Positions 49,913 through 63,000 are shown, counted from the first letter of the stretch. The stretch is DNA of 64,000 bases from Apostichopus californicus (GCA_020650975.1 JAIPMN010000555.1:1-64000); one strand, 5' to 3'. Notes: generated by a model not told the origin, from the sequence alone. Numbers and translations: made by a program.

Positions 49913-52900
49913 TTGTGCCTTATCTCATTGGATATGGCACTCTTCAATTGATGACTGTCAAAAGTTAAAGTGTCCCATATTTGGAGAAGATATTTTAAAT
50001 ACCATGAAATGTTTATCAATCCCTAGACAATTATCTCTTTCTGGGGATGGTTTCATGGATCATGATCTCGATGTGACCGTTTGGCGGAAGATATTTTCAA
50101 CCAGACAAATCTGTTATAAACATTTGCAATGGTAGATTTGGAAGGAAGAGGGGCAGTGACCATTTAGGGGGTGGGTGGTCTTTGGGAGCACAGAGCAAGA
50201 ATGTTACTAATCATTATTTAAGCTAGGTAGATTGAAGTGCATTTGTATGGGAGACAGGTACTCTGAGCTTGTTATTCGCAAATTCCCAAACCAATATTGT
50301 TTTGGGGTATTCCTTAGTTTTGAAAGACAGCTCCATCATCATTAAATACTTTTCATATATCAATATAGTCAATTGTATTTGTCTTGGGGATTTTATCATG
50401 GATTCAGACCTTGGAGTTGACTTTTGTGTGTGTGTGTGGTATTTAAAAATGGCATGACCATTCTGTGGCTTAGTACATAGCATAATAAAATTAAAAAACA
50501 TATTACCATCAATGGCTGGCTCTTCGTAAGAAATGATAAATCAGAATATTAAAAACTCTTTGATCTGAAATGATATTTAATTGCTTTTAAATCAATCGTA
50601 TTAACAATGATGTCATCACCAAACCGACCAAAATTCTCCCTTTAATTTTTCTGCAGTTTTCATGAGTTTATGTTTTTCTCATAACTATTCTAGACACAAA
50701 ATTTGTTGCCCTGCGTGTTCGATTCACACCCACCCACCCTCCTGAAGTCAGACACGTTGTGGTCAGCAAATTGATGCAAATATTTTGGTACGAAGACTAC
50801 GAAGACTGCTTTTGCACAACATGAACAACATACATGGCGTCAATCGAATGTTAGGCCTCAGAGAATCTTGAAATTCAATATCGAATCCTCCCACTCGTTT
50901 TTTCGAGGGAACAACTCAATTTCTTTCTCCACTCACATCCTTCTCACTTTCAAATTAAAGTAGGTATTATTTCTAGAATGCTATAGGTTTGCTTTTGTAC
51001 AAAATGAATTTCTCCAGATTGCTTTAAAAAAAAGGAGCAAAAGGAAAGGAAAATAAGCCAGATTATCTTATGCCATTGATGTGATAGTAATAATAATAAT
51101 GGGCCAAAAATTGCAACGTCTGCAAAGAATGATTTTGTAAAATTGAATGTATATTTTATACAATTTTCTGTTGATTTTTCTTGCACATTCCACTGGTAAA
51201 AAAAACCTAAAAAAAAACACACACCAATTCTGTCATACTTGCATTTTATGTTCTTTATTAAATATAAAATTTGGCACATAAATTGAGGGTCACGGGAAGT
51301 GGTACGGGGAGGTTGACAAGATATTCAGCAGGATTGAGTTCTATTATCATATTTTAGCAAGTTTTTAAATGCTAAAATAGCTAACTTTCATTTCCTTGTT
51401 TATCCATGGTTCCTACACACTCTGGAAAATAGGGGAAAAAAGAGATAAAAATAATAAACCAAAAATAATAAACCTCTATTTTGAGTCTGGAAATATAAGG
51501 AAAAATCCCATATTTTAACACCAATTCTTATTTTCATGTCTATTTATAAAACTTTTTTTCTAGCAAAAATAATATTTATGTCTAGAGTGGTCAACTTTGT
51601 ATGTATACTTTCCTGTTTTGCAATATGGGTGGGAGACGGGGGACATTGACGTGATTCATATTAGATATAAACATAACTCAAGTGGTAAATGGAATATGGT
51701 GGGGATAAAATATAAATTGAGCACTTAGCATTTAACTAGATTTGAGTATTGTTTATTTAAGTTCTGTTCCAAATTACAGGTTATCTACTGTACGTTAAGC
51801 CGCACAATTTTAGCTTAACTTCATAGCTTAGCATGACAGACGTATTAATCATAGAAGGATAAACAGCCACTCTCTCGATGGATATATTTTGATTGGTGTT
51901 GACCCTATCTTGTAAGATTTACAATAAACTTCACCATTTTGTTTCAGATGGCATTCATGACAACTACTAAATCCTCAAAAGCCAGTAGATTTATCTGTTC
52001 TAGGTCACAAGATTAATAAATGCACAAAGTAAGATAAATGTGCCAGAAGTTCCCCCAAATTCTTCATTTTACACAGTTTTGTTAAACACAACATTCATGC
52101 ATTCTGTATCAATTGGTTAAAAATTCCCCAAGATTGAGAGAGGGCTGAAACATGCTATTATTAAAGGTATGAATGTATTGATTTTTGACCCTATTGATAG
52201 CATTGCAATATATACTTTTAAGCATGAGAAGTAGTGATTTAAGTTCAAATGAGAATTTTTTGGGTCGCAATTGGACCGTTACTTTTGTGAAAATTATTCA
52301 TTCATAAAGATTGCTCTGAAAAGCTAAGAATTTTTTTATTCTCATGATTCAACACCACGAATGTTATAGTTTTGGAGAGTGTTGTACTACAGGTCGACAT
52401 TAGGTGCCTTTTGCTTACTTTGTTACTCTAATAATTGGAAGGATTCTGTGTAAATATTGGAAATGTGACCAAAATAACTCCAACCATCACTCTCGGATGA
52501 CATTCAACACCATCTATTCCCGACAAATTTGTGCTACATTATCAACATGTCATCTCAATGAAAGCCTCCATGCATTCCCATTTGAGTTTTTGTGTCACAT
52601 CTGAGGAACTGACCTAATGCTCTTCTGATTATTAGACTTCATAATCCAGTCACTTTAATTAATGAACCTCAGTTATTTAAAGGGTCATTTCTAAAAAAAA
52701 ATAAAAGAGTGTTACAGAAGTACAACCTGGACTGATACTCTACAACAACATCAAATTCATTTGAACTTAGTGCTTAAATTCATCCTTTAAAAGAGATATG
52801 TTCAGTAATGATAAATGATTTTGAAAAAACTCTGTTTTGCTTTCACGATGAAACTATGGAGAGAATTACAGGGAAGTAAACTGTTTATAACCTTGTTGGA

Positions 52901-53027
52901 AATATGATTTCGTATTATGTGATTCCTTAGCTTTCTTTTTTATTAAATGTTTTACTCTAAATTACCTTTGGAATTGGGTCAACAATAAACTTGTAAAAAG
53001 TTTTATCACCAACAAACTTGTCATCGT

Positions 53028-53112
53028 CAGAAAAAAAAGTGTTTAACTAGAACAGGATTTAAACCAGTCACCTTAGGGTTACAAGCCCTCTGCTCCTCCA
53101 ATGGAGTTGTCT
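53028..53112 (-). repeat. tRNA-derived SINE head, first family, minus strand
   Basis: On the minus strand: CTAGACAACTCCATTGGAGG, GCAGAGGGCTTGTAACCC, B box GGTTTAAATCC, then TGTTCTAG. The GGCTTGTAAC and AATCCTGTTCTAG words match the 23578 copy. Confidence 0.65.
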
Positions 53113-53717
53113 AGATTATAAATATCAGTCACTTTAAATTTATTCATTTCCTTGAATGTTTTAAAATTCATTAATATTCATTCTTTAGATATAAATTTCA
53201 CAGCAGTTTCCTTTACAGAAATAATGAACTGCCTTGATTACTTTGTTCAATAACAACTCAGGTTTATACTTCCCACGCACCACCTGCTGATCACACCTCA
53301 TATCTTCATATTCATGCTAAATACTTGAATATTAATAGTTATTTTTTACTTTCTAACATACTTTTGGGTCTGTGGGAAACTTTCCAGATTCATTTGATGA
53401 ATGTAAATTTTACTCTGTAGAGAATATTTATCTTCTACATTGTTGTAAACATTGTTAGTCTTAGTCTTATTCTTTGTAGAATGATTAAAACATATTTTCT
53501 TAGTAAAGTGAAATCCTGTAAGCATGAGATCAGCTAAATCTATGTCTCTTGCTGGTATGTTTGTTTCCACTATAAGGAGTGAAAGCCCAATTGTGATATG
53601 CTTGTGCCTTCCATGGAATCTGACTTCTCATACAATTATCGTGCACCATCATTAAATTAAAGCAATCTGCTTGGGTTTCACCAATAAGCTAACCTGTATA
53701 TAGTTATACACTCTTCT

Positions 53718-53757
53718 CCCCACCCCACCCCACCCCACCCCATCCCATCCCCACCAC
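53718..53757 (+). repeat. (CCCCA)n tract
   Basis: Five CCCCA-type units followed by CCATCC; G-run pattern on the minus strand. Confidence 0.8.
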
Positions 53758-54158
53758 CATTTCTATTAAAGCTTTTAGTCACCATAAAGTCATTTTGCTT
53801 GCCTTTATAAGTAAAGGCAGATCAGCCTGGTACATGACAGTATTAAGACAATACAAACCATTTACTACTGTATATATCAACAAAACTGTTAGGAGTGTAA
53901 AACCTTATTTCCCTTTGTTGTTAATAAATAGACTTCTAGAACAGGACTCAAAATGGAAAAATTTGGAGATATTATTTCCTTACTAATGTTGTCCCAAAAG
54001 GGATTTGAAATGGTTGCAAGATCTTTGGTATGTTACTTTAATATCTAGTATCTACTGCTTTAATCTTTCTTTAATTCTGTTGGTACATAGTGAGGTATAT
54101 GACTACATTTCATATACAGAATTCTCTTGAAGATGTTCTATTTACAATCACTTCTTAC

Positions 54159-54242
54159 CTTCGCACCTTCATATTCAGATGAGCTATCTATCTTTGACGC
54201 CCCAGAGGGCTTGATCACAGGATTTTTATGATTTCTTTTAAT
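54159..54242 (-). CDS. Possible unrecognised minus-strand exon (28 codons)
   Basis: On the minus strand, a C/T-rich tract ending CTCCCAAG| leads to 84 open bases reading IKRNHKNPVIKPSGASK then IDSSSEYEGAK, ending GCGAAG|gtaaga, a consensus donor. Both borders are phase 0 and base composition is richer than the flanks. No family recognised and no neighbouring exon confirmed, so this may be chance. Confidence 0.25.
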
Positions 54243-55945
54243 CTTGGGAGGGGGAGGGGGGAATAAAATTGGGTCATTTTGCGTGAGGGTTTGATGAAAA
54301 TGTTCAAAATATTCATATTTATGTGTCAACGAAGACTTGGCCCAAGGCTATCCCTTGCCTTTGTTGGCTTATGAAGTCTCAATGTTTGATGGATTCTCTT
54401 TGGAATTTTGAAAGGGAAGTGAGTTTTCTTGCCAGGCCACTATAGGCAGAGACAACATTTGGAGAGGAACTACTGTTACCATGATATACTGTAGGCATCC
54501 TCTGCAATGAACATTAATGTTATTTATAAAAGAAATTATATATAATAATTACAATTCTCTTTTGTCATCATCAATAGATCTTTTACGATAAGTGTGTTAG
54601 CTTTAAATATTTCCTCTAAGACTAGAGGAAATAGAGAACGTCTTCTGAAAGTAATGTTAATTGTTGTGTTTTAGGTGATTAAATGTTAAAATTAAATGTT
54701 AAAATTGTACGGGCAGCGATATTTTTAGAATTTATTGTAATAAATTAGTATAATACTGTTAGTAAATATGCAATTCAAAGTATCTTCAGAATGCCCAAAA
54801 TTTGATAAACTTGCAATCTGAGTGTGAGCAAAAATACTCCTTTAGTTTGGTATTTAAAATTGAGGGAAAATAGGAAACTATAAACTAACAACTACAGTAC
54901 TGAAACGTCTTCATAGCTCTCTTGCATGAATTCAGTTTAGTTCTGATACAATAACAAAATGAGTGCTAGTAAATGTTGATATCTAGCTTTATCTATTTTC
55001 AGGATCTTCAGCTTTAACCCAACTCAACCCAAACTTCATATAAACAAATAGAAGATAACCCTTCAGGTATAACATTCAACACGATTTGTCCTTTACAGAT
55101 TTGTAAAAGTGTTATTCGAGGCCAGAAAACTTGTCTCCTATATTCCTATTGAGGTTTGTTTAACCTTTTGAGGAACTGATCTAATGGTCTGTGTATTAGA
55201 CACTAAGTAGTCCAGCCTCTTTAATTGATGAAAGTAAAAGGGCAGAGGGGTGGGGGGGTGGGGGGAGGCATATAGAAATACAATCTGGACAGATAGCGGT
55301 GTTTAACTTTAGTACACTCTACAACAACAAAATTAATTCCGAACCTTCATATAACTCTTTAAACACGGAACTCCAGAACATGCAACGAACCAATAACTTG
55401 TACGTTAGACGTGCTTCTCGCAAAAGGGAATCGTGAAAAGAGTCCATTTCTGTTTTTCAAAAGTGTGAGTGATTTTTGACATTGATTGATATGATGATGA
55501 AGGGTAGCAGTATTCCCTCTACAGTGGTATCTGACTCCAGGTGAGAGTTTTAAATGAGTGATTGTTACACAGGATGGAATATGCAGTCAGACCAAATGCT
55601 ACAATATTATGGATTAGTGTGTGAGGGAATTTAAAGTAGATCCTCCATTCTTAAGAATGCATTTTCAAAACAACAAGATGTTTCACTCCACTTTTTCATC
55701 TACGTTCACACCTGGATGCTACGTGGGTGGGAGAGCAGACGGCAAGTAGGCAATCAACAAACAGGAAGTCACGTTGAACTTTAAAACATGTTAAATAGTC
55801 GCTGTAAAAAGTGACCGTGTTAAATGTTATAGAATATGCACCTATTATAACCAGTTTCATTTTAACATTTTCATATTTGTAATTACTAAATTCATTGAGT
55901 GAATCTGTGACATCACATCCATGTTTGTGCTTTTAAAGTATTTTT

Positions 55946-55972
55946 GGGGGAGGGGGTGGGGGGGGGTTGGGG
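55946..55972 (+). repeat. G-rich tract, quadruplex-capable
   Basis: G5-A-G5-T-G10-TT-G4: five G runs within 30 bases. Confidence 0.75.
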
Positions 55973-57256
55973 TTTGTGATATTAAAGTGTCAAATGTCAT
56001 CTTCTCTCAGTCTGTAAATCAGATAAACATGTATATGCTTTGGTGAAGTGATGTTTTGTATTAATTTTAGGTTATCTATCATCGATGGATAAATCCTCTT
56101 GACAATTCTTTTAACTTTTACAAACAACACAGGACAACAGAGGAAAGATCAATATCATCACCATGTGCTCTTGAAATAATCATCAGAGCGTTGTTAAAAT
56201 GTGTTTCTGAGACCACAAAATGACTTTTTTTTTTTTCTTTTTCAAGTCCTTTCAAATGCAGGTCTCATAAGCATACAGTATAAATATACCAAGCACACAA
56301 CAAACTGTATAAACACATTTGCACTGTGGCCCTGGTTACCCATTTCGTGTCAATATCTCTCTTCCTTCAAAATCTGCCATTCTGAAGCTTATGCCGTAAT
56401 TCCTTCTGAGGATTTTCATCTGGAGGAATCCTGTCCTGTTTTTTTTTTGTGTGGATTGTGACATCTGGTCTTTAATTACATACATGTATAGAAGTTTTCT
56501 AAATTTGATCTAATTTCTGTCGTTGTTGCTTGTGAGAAGCTGTGAATGGCACGTACGATGTTAAACAGATTTGCCGAACCACTTACAAGTGATGATTTAT
56601 AAAAGATTTATATTTTTCATTCAAAAAATATAACCACCAAGAAGGCCATTAAAAATCTAAATACGTGGATAGTATATTTAAACATGTTGGAAATTCAATT
56701 TAGTATTCATAGATTGATATGTATTGAGACATGCGACCCCTCAAAATATTATATACTTTGTGAATTCCGTTGAACCCAAGGTACTTGTACCAAACAGACT
56801 GATGTTCACATGTAACTACAATGCAATCAATGCTCTGTTTTACACGCCACTCTTTGTGGACAGATGTGTTGATATAGAATTAAAGTTGTGGGAATATTGT
56901 GTCACCAAAAAAGTAAATGTGCTACGTCCTTTAAAGATTTTATGCAAACCCAATAAGCTGTTTTCTACACAGCTGGCTTTCATAACAAGGGGGGGGGGGG
57001 TGGAAGGGGTTTTGACACAGGTTTGATGGTGAAATTATAATAAAGTTTCAGGAGGAAATGACAACCCAACAATTCCTCATTGGGAATTTCACAATTGGTC
57101 GCCTTTCATCAGTTTCCATTTCTCTAAAATTTGCAAACAGAGGAGCTAGGTTTACAATGCATCTTGTGGGGGAATAGCTCACCGGTAATTATTGTCGCCC
57201 GCAAACATTGGCAGACTTTGATATTTCTAAAGAGGCTTAAATCCCCAGACTACCAT

Positions 57257-57264
57257 TGACGTCA
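57257..57264. promoter_or_regulatory. CRE palindrome TGACGTCA
   Basis: Perfect CREB/ATF palindrome within a locally CG-containing stretch (57178-57305). No gene start is recognised near it. Confidence 0.3.
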
Positions 57265-57782
57265 GCGCAAACGTAGGTGTGTATGTGTGAGCTCTCGTAC
57301 CTGGGGTAGGTGAACAGATAAACATTATTACAGAACATTTAGTACTGTCTTCTGAAATGTAATGGCAGGTATGGGTTTGGAAATTATTGGAATGAGATTG
57401 TTGGCGTGGAAATGTGTGGACTCGTTTAATGAGAGGATGTTACGTATGTGGTTAGTGTGATGGCGATGAAGTTGAATAGATCAAATTGAAACTCAGATTT
57501 AAGTTCATGAAATCTGAAGTGTTTGTCTGTCATATTGTCTTTGTCTTTAATACTTTGTGTGTTTCTGTTTGGATTTCATCTGTGACATGGAATCGCTAAT
57601 CAACAGATGTTAATCGTTAATCAGTAGATGGAATCATTAATCAGTAGATGTTGTGTGGTGGATGTGACATTGAATGACTATAATAGATCAATCATGACTC
57701 AGATTATTAAAGGATGATTTTTATGTTCAAAATTACTTTCAAAATACATGGCTATTTGTCCAAATGTTCTCATCTTATGTAA

Positions 57783-58075
57783 TTTGGTCTGATCCGGTGG
57801 TCTTAATCTAGTCTAATATGGTCTGATCTGGTGGTCTTAATCTTGTCCAATTTGGTCTGATATGGTGGTCTTAATCTTGTCTAATTTGGTCTGATCTGGT
57901 GGTCTTAATCTTGTCTAATTTAGTCTGATCTGGTGGTCATATCTAGTCTAATATGGTCTGATCTGGTGGTCTTAATCTTGTCCAATTTGGTTTGATCTGG
58001 TGGTCTTAATCTTGGCTTATTTGGTCTGACTGGTGGTCATATCTTGTCTAATTTGGTCTGATCTGGTGGTCTTAC
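57783..58075. repeat. 34-bp satellite-like tandem repeat, about 9 copies
   Basis: Unit GGTCTGATCTGGTGGTCTTA-ATCTTGTCTAATTT. Copies differ at a few sites; two have the shorter GGTGGTCATATCT(A/T)G form, suggesting subfamily exchange within the array. Confidence 0.93.
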
Positions 58076-58421
58076 CTTTTATCTAGTCCAGTCTGGGCTC
58101 ATCTCGCCTTATCTTGTCTGGCCTTGCAACTCCCAGTTTGAAAGTCTGTAGGAGTTTATTACAATCAACATTTGTCCCAGGGGTGATGAGAGCCGATTCT
58201 TTACTTTACTCTCAGTACTAGCAACATATTTAAAGGAGGCCATGTGTGTATATAAGTTAATCACACTCTCCTACTGCAAACTGATGGAATCTTAATAGAG
58301 ATATACATTTCAGCATAACTACTTAAAACAGTACAGTGCCAGGGTTCTTTTGTCAAGAAAAAGGAATAGAATAAACATCCATCTGCACTAAATGGACTTT
58401 CATTAAGAAAGCGCTGGAAGT

Positions 58422-58497
58422 GAGACATAATTAACACTATCAAATAGTTTAGGTAGAAGAGAGACATAATTAACACTATCAAATAGTTTAGGTATAT
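58422..58497. repeat. 39-bp tandem duplication
   Basis: GAGACATAATTAACACTATC-AAATAGTTTAGGTA begins at 58422 and again at 58461 with no visible change, so it is recent. Confidence 0.9.
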
Positions 58498-58621
58498 CTT
58501 CTTCATGTTTGAAACACTCATGATATCTCCTTACAAACCATCTGCAACAATATAGGAGAAACACCTGGTTTCTTCTAGTAGTATCTTGTCTGTTTATAAA
58601 GACAGTTTAAATTGAGAGGAC

Positions 58622-59195
58622 AAAGAGAGGCTGACAGTTGAGATGAGACCCTTTATAGTTCTTTGGAGAGTGTATATAGTCGTTGTCACGGCGATTGAAA
58701 ACTGGTAAGTTCAGTGCACTCACATTGGTGTTAAAGAACTGCAAAGCTTTATAGCTCTGTAATAAAATAGTCCTGTGGATATTATTTTCTGTTAAAGGTG
58801 TCACTTCACTTCTAAAGTTTGACTGACAGTGGAGATGACAAGATGCAAAGTAGCTAGTTGTCAAGGTGATTGAAGAAACTAGATCAGTGCATTCATTGGT
58901 GTTTAATAAAGGACTGCAAAACTTTATAACTTTTTAATAAAATATTCCTACAGATGTATTCTCCTGCTATAATGGATATGGTTGCAATTTACTAAATTCT
59001 GACTGATAGTCAGTCCAACCATGGAGGTAAAACTGAAAATGTACATAGTGGTTGTCAAGGTAACTGAAACTGGTATAAAAGATCAGTGCACACATTGCTG
59101 TTTAAAAGACTGTAAACTCTATCTATCTCTGTCAAGTAAAATAGTCCTATAGATTTATTTCCTGTTAAAGCTGTTGGTTGCAATTCACTTTTAAT
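58622..59195. repeat. Diverged tandem repeat, about 173-199 bp units, 3 copies
   Basis: TCAGTGCA at 58711, 58884 and 59083 marks the units. Each copy has, in order, GTTGTCA.GG..A.TGAAACT, TCAGTGCA..CATTG.TGTTTAA, GACTGCAAA.CTTTAT, AATAAAATA.TCCT..AGAT and TTTCCTGTTAAAG-like blocks. Confidence 0.8.
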
Positions 59196-59869
59196 ATTCT
59201 TCTTCGGACCCGATCCAACTAAATTCCCAATCAAGGAATAGTCGTAGATGGCACTGTCAAAATGGTAATATGAAGTGTTAGTTTCTTTTTTACGTAAATG
59301 GTGGATTAATCAGGGTGGTATTCATCCTTAGAAAGCTTGAGAATAATCAAAAAAGTTCATACCTAAAGGTCGTGCAGAAATGCACCATCTTTGATCTCTA
59401 GCAACAGTACTAGATGTTCCTTTTAGAATGCAGATTTGTTGATCTTTAGCATACTTGTAATTAATAGCTTAAGCCCTGAAATGTATACTCTGTAAACAAG
59501 TCACTTGTTGATATTGATGTCAGTTTGGTTGGTTCAGCTAGACAGGTTGGTGCAACAATAAGGAGAGGTTCCATAATTGTTTGAAGGTACAATATCTTCT
59601 GTTCTGTCTGTGGCGTCTGTACCATTGCACTTCCGTGTGTGTAGTGTACACTGCTAGACAGTGCAAGAATAAACATGTCTGGAGACATGGGTACTTTTAA
59701 TATTAAAACTTTTTGTCTTTTGTGCAGATAAATTTATATTTCCCAGTTTGACTTTTATTGTAATATTTTTAAAGATAACTTTTATGAAATGTATGTTTGT
59801 GATCATGTGATTGAAAAATTGTGATAGAACAGTTGATTAATAAGGAAGATAGACAAACATTAGACAAAT

Positions 59870-59891
59870 CATCAGACAAAGTTGTCTGATG
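59870..59891. repeat. Perfect inverted repeat, 10-bp arms, 2-base loop
   Basis: CATCAGACAA-AG-TTGTCTGATG. No T run follows it, so not a terminator. Confidence 0.8.
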
Positions 59892-60744
59892 TTTCTCTGA
59901 TGATCGCTCAATACGTGAAACTCTGAGTAACAATATAGTGTTCCACTAGTCTCAACTAATTCTCACCTATACTTTGCTCTGTCCACTGAACATAGAGCAC
60001 TCTGCGCCAAATAGATGCCAATCAACCAAATGTATTTATCTATATATATATAGATATGTACATACATAGAACATACATATCTCGGTCAACACCTACAGTA
60101 CTGCTAATGTCTGTTGTCTTCTATAGTCTCTGTGCCTTTTAACTTTTACGCAGAACATTCTTGACTATTTTCTCATTTGAGCGAATGCAACAAGAAAGTT
60201 TAGCCTGGAGGCTTGATCATATGGATCGAGTCACTCGAAAGCAAGCTACCATTCTGTCAAGTTTGAACAACAAAAAACAAAAAACCAAAAAAAAAACCAA
60301 AAATTTACCCTTTAAATTAAGACTCTGAGAAAATCTGGTCAAGCTTGTACACATGCCAAATGACAAATGACTGACCTTATCTGTCAGATGGCAATCCAGT
60401 TTTACAGGTTTCCCCACTTTGGATTTGTGTTTTTTTAAACAGTTTTGGAGAACCAACTTCAGTGGGGAAGCCTGGATCACTCGCTGATAGATGCAAGCCC
60501 TCTTTGCTTCTATAGTTTTCCAGGGTAATTTGAATACATATCCCATCAATTGCAAGGATTGATCGCCTCTAAGTCAGTGTGTTTGTAATCTTGTTGAGAG
60601 TAAAGCTTCCAAAAATTGCCTGTTTCTCAATCGTTGGCCTTGTATTAGTCTTGAAACTCATCGTCAGCAATCAGGTCATTTATATGCAAACCTGGTATCC
60701 TTAATAAAGCGGTAACTTTTTTTTCCACCCACCGAAACTGAAAT

Positions 60745-60777
60745 TGACGTCATTGGCCGTTTGCTGCGGTGACATCA
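60745..60777. promoter_or_regulatory. CRE plus inverted CCAAT plus CRE-like site
   Basis: TGACGTCA (60745-60752) runs directly into ATTGG (60752-60756), and TGACATCA follows at 60770-60777. Farther on are TCTAATTAGC and CTGATAAG (homeodomain- and GATA-type words) at 60961-60980. The density suggests an enhancer or promoter, but no transcript is known here. Confidence 0.3.
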
Positions 60778-62948
60778 TGATCTCTCCTGCTATTTAGTGT
60801 TAATTATTACACCCCCATCTCGAGTGCACTCCAAAAACACGGACAGAATACAACGTTTATGTCTTTTAGTTTTTGCCTCGGATGAAGATTTCTACATTTT
60901 TGGCATTTAGGCTTTCCCTCGAGATGTGGGAGTAGGACGAGGCTTGGCTTTAAAGGTGATTCTAATTAGCCTCTGATAAGTCAGTTTAATCTCCATGATC
61001 CCCAGTGAAACCTACGTCAAACCAGATGCAAGTTCTTTATTTTTTTTTTTCTGTGGCTATCACAAGTCCTCTTTAGGGGGTCTCTCACTAAAAATGAAAG
61101 AAAGTATTACGTGATGAGAGCCTAACAGTATCTGCAGGTGACACGTTTTGCTTATTATATTGTTGTGCTCTGTAATAGAGTACAAGCAGCAGCATAATTC
61201 CCTTCTTCAGGTAACTAAGTAATAATTAATCTAATCCCTTTTCCCTTTGGGTTTAACATCTAGAAAAGAAAGCAAAAATTTCTTAAATTTCATCTAATAA
61301 AATATATTTGCCTTGGATTTACATGTTTTTCAAAGGCTTTGTCAATCTAAAAAAAACACTTTAGGCTGTTGTGACAGTAAACTGTTTTAAGCCAGGATGC
61401 ATCTTTTGTTTAATATACTAAAGTCACATGTTCGTTTTTCTGGGTTAATTCATTAAAAGTTGATGACAGAATGCCGTGGAGAGTGGAAGTCAGGTTCTAC
61501 TGAGAGGAACTTACAAGCTGTATCTGACATTGAAAAGAAACTAAGAATACAGTACTAATAAATCCAACTTTGACACAGTTCATTACGGTTTGACCATTTT
61601 AATATGTATGGTGGAGACAACTTTATTTCGAAAAACTTTCTCACCTTTGCGCTGTTTGCACAATATACGAAAATCAATCTTGGTGAAGAAAGTTGTAGAA
61701 TCAAATGGATTCTTTTCATGAAAGGTTCATTAATGTTGTTAATATGCAGTACATTAAATAATGAATGGTTTCTTTCATATTTTGAACAATTGAAATCTCA
61801 TTCTGAGTAAAATACAATAGATTTGGTAAAATCGCCACCCACATAAAACCACCAACCATACCTATCAAACAGCTTTTTCAATTTGAGTTTTTAGAAATAA
61901 ATTTTTTCATTGCTACATTCCATTTTAAAATCCTATGAGAACATAGTTTGTTAACTTTACAAATTTAGTTTCAAACTTCGTTTTAATTTAATGAAATAAA
62001 AGTTTTAATAGTTTTATAAAGTTTTCCAGTTTGTTGTTTGTATGGGATTATTACTACTAAAAGGAGACACAAACCCAATCATCATTTTAAGCTATATATG
62101 ACAGATCATTATGAAGAACAACTGCCTTCAAAGATCTTGCTCTGTGTGGGAGATATCTCAGTTTAAAAGTGATGTCTCAGAGCTGTTATTTTGTAAGAAC
62201 CCGTGGTGTAAAGGTGGCACTAGAATATCAAAAGTTTTGTAGTACTTTCTCCTTTTTTTTCTTTTTTCACATGTTAACAGTTAGTTAACATTCAGTATTT
62301 GAAAACTCATCTCCATTGCAAAAAAAAAAAAATTGTAATAAATGAACATGTGGCAGGATGATATCATATTTAGACCTGATCAATGATCAACTCTTCAACC
62401 TTGTGTGTTCAGGAACAAGTACATCTTTGGTATCTTTCGAATTAACCAAGGTTTTTCATCGTTGTTTTGGGAAGTTATTTATGACATTTGATTTGAGTAA
62501 GATTAGGTAGATTCAGTTATATTGTTGACAAATGCAAGAGCATATTACTTTGAACAAACATAACACTATAAAGCCAATTTGCCTTTATAATAGCTTCAAA
62601 CTTTTGTTTTTCATTTTTCCATTTTCAGGTTAGCCTGTACCAACACTATCATAGCATATTACAACTAGGGATTCCATTTATGTAGGTACTCTTACCGTGT
62701 GCATCTTCTTAGAATTTGAGATGTCCCTCATATACATTCATACATATGATATATTGAGGTAGGTGACTAAGGGGAATGTCAATCTGCCAATGGTCAATGG
62801 TGTTTGTAGTGTTAATGCTTAAATGTACAATGTTTAAGTAAGGAATGGCTAGTATTGCATAGGACCTGTAATCCCGAATTCACAAGTTTGAAGTTTGAAA
62901 AAATATCTTTATTCTTTTCCGGGCGTAAAAGAATATGTATAATCATTT

Positions 62949-63000
62949 GTTTCACCCGGCAGTCAGACAAGTAAGGCCTACTGCCCTCGTTCTTCATCAG
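62949..63000 (-). other. Hammerhead-core-like motif (CTGATGA ... GAAAC), minus strand
   Basis: On the minus strand CTGATGA (63000-62994) is followed by AGAACGA, then arms GGCAGT and ACTGCC around a 17-base loop, then GGGTGAAAC. This repeats the order of the 11911 motif with a longer stem-loop. Spacing around the stem departs from a true hammerhead, so it may be degenerate. Confidence 0.35.

Larger units (their letters stand above)
48760..57780. other. Intergenic DNA, no recognised gene
   Basis: AT-rich with G- and C-rich tracts (49877-49912, 53718-53757, 55946-55972), a minus-strand SINE head at 53028-53112 and one plausible minus-strand exon-like segment at 54159-54242. No product can be named. 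Confidence 0.5.

Noticed and set aside
50666-50823. 52-codon frame including VALRVRFTPTHPPEVRH after an acceptor-like ctattctag
   Set aside because: No donor, no family resemblance and no partner exon; ends in a stop soon after.
52120-52240. Plus-strand frame KIERGLKHAIIKGMNVLIFD
   Set aside because: Short, AT-rich, no convincing acceptor; likely chance.
58005-58140. Minus-strand exon between ctcctacag and AAAAG|gtaaga at the edge of the 34-bp array
   Set aside because: All three frames contain stops.
60217-60555. Minus-strand 112-codon frame including HKSKVGKPVKLDCHLTD
   Set aside because: Starts at TTG, resembles an Ig strand only superficially, lacks a Trp/Cys pair and has a weak donor.
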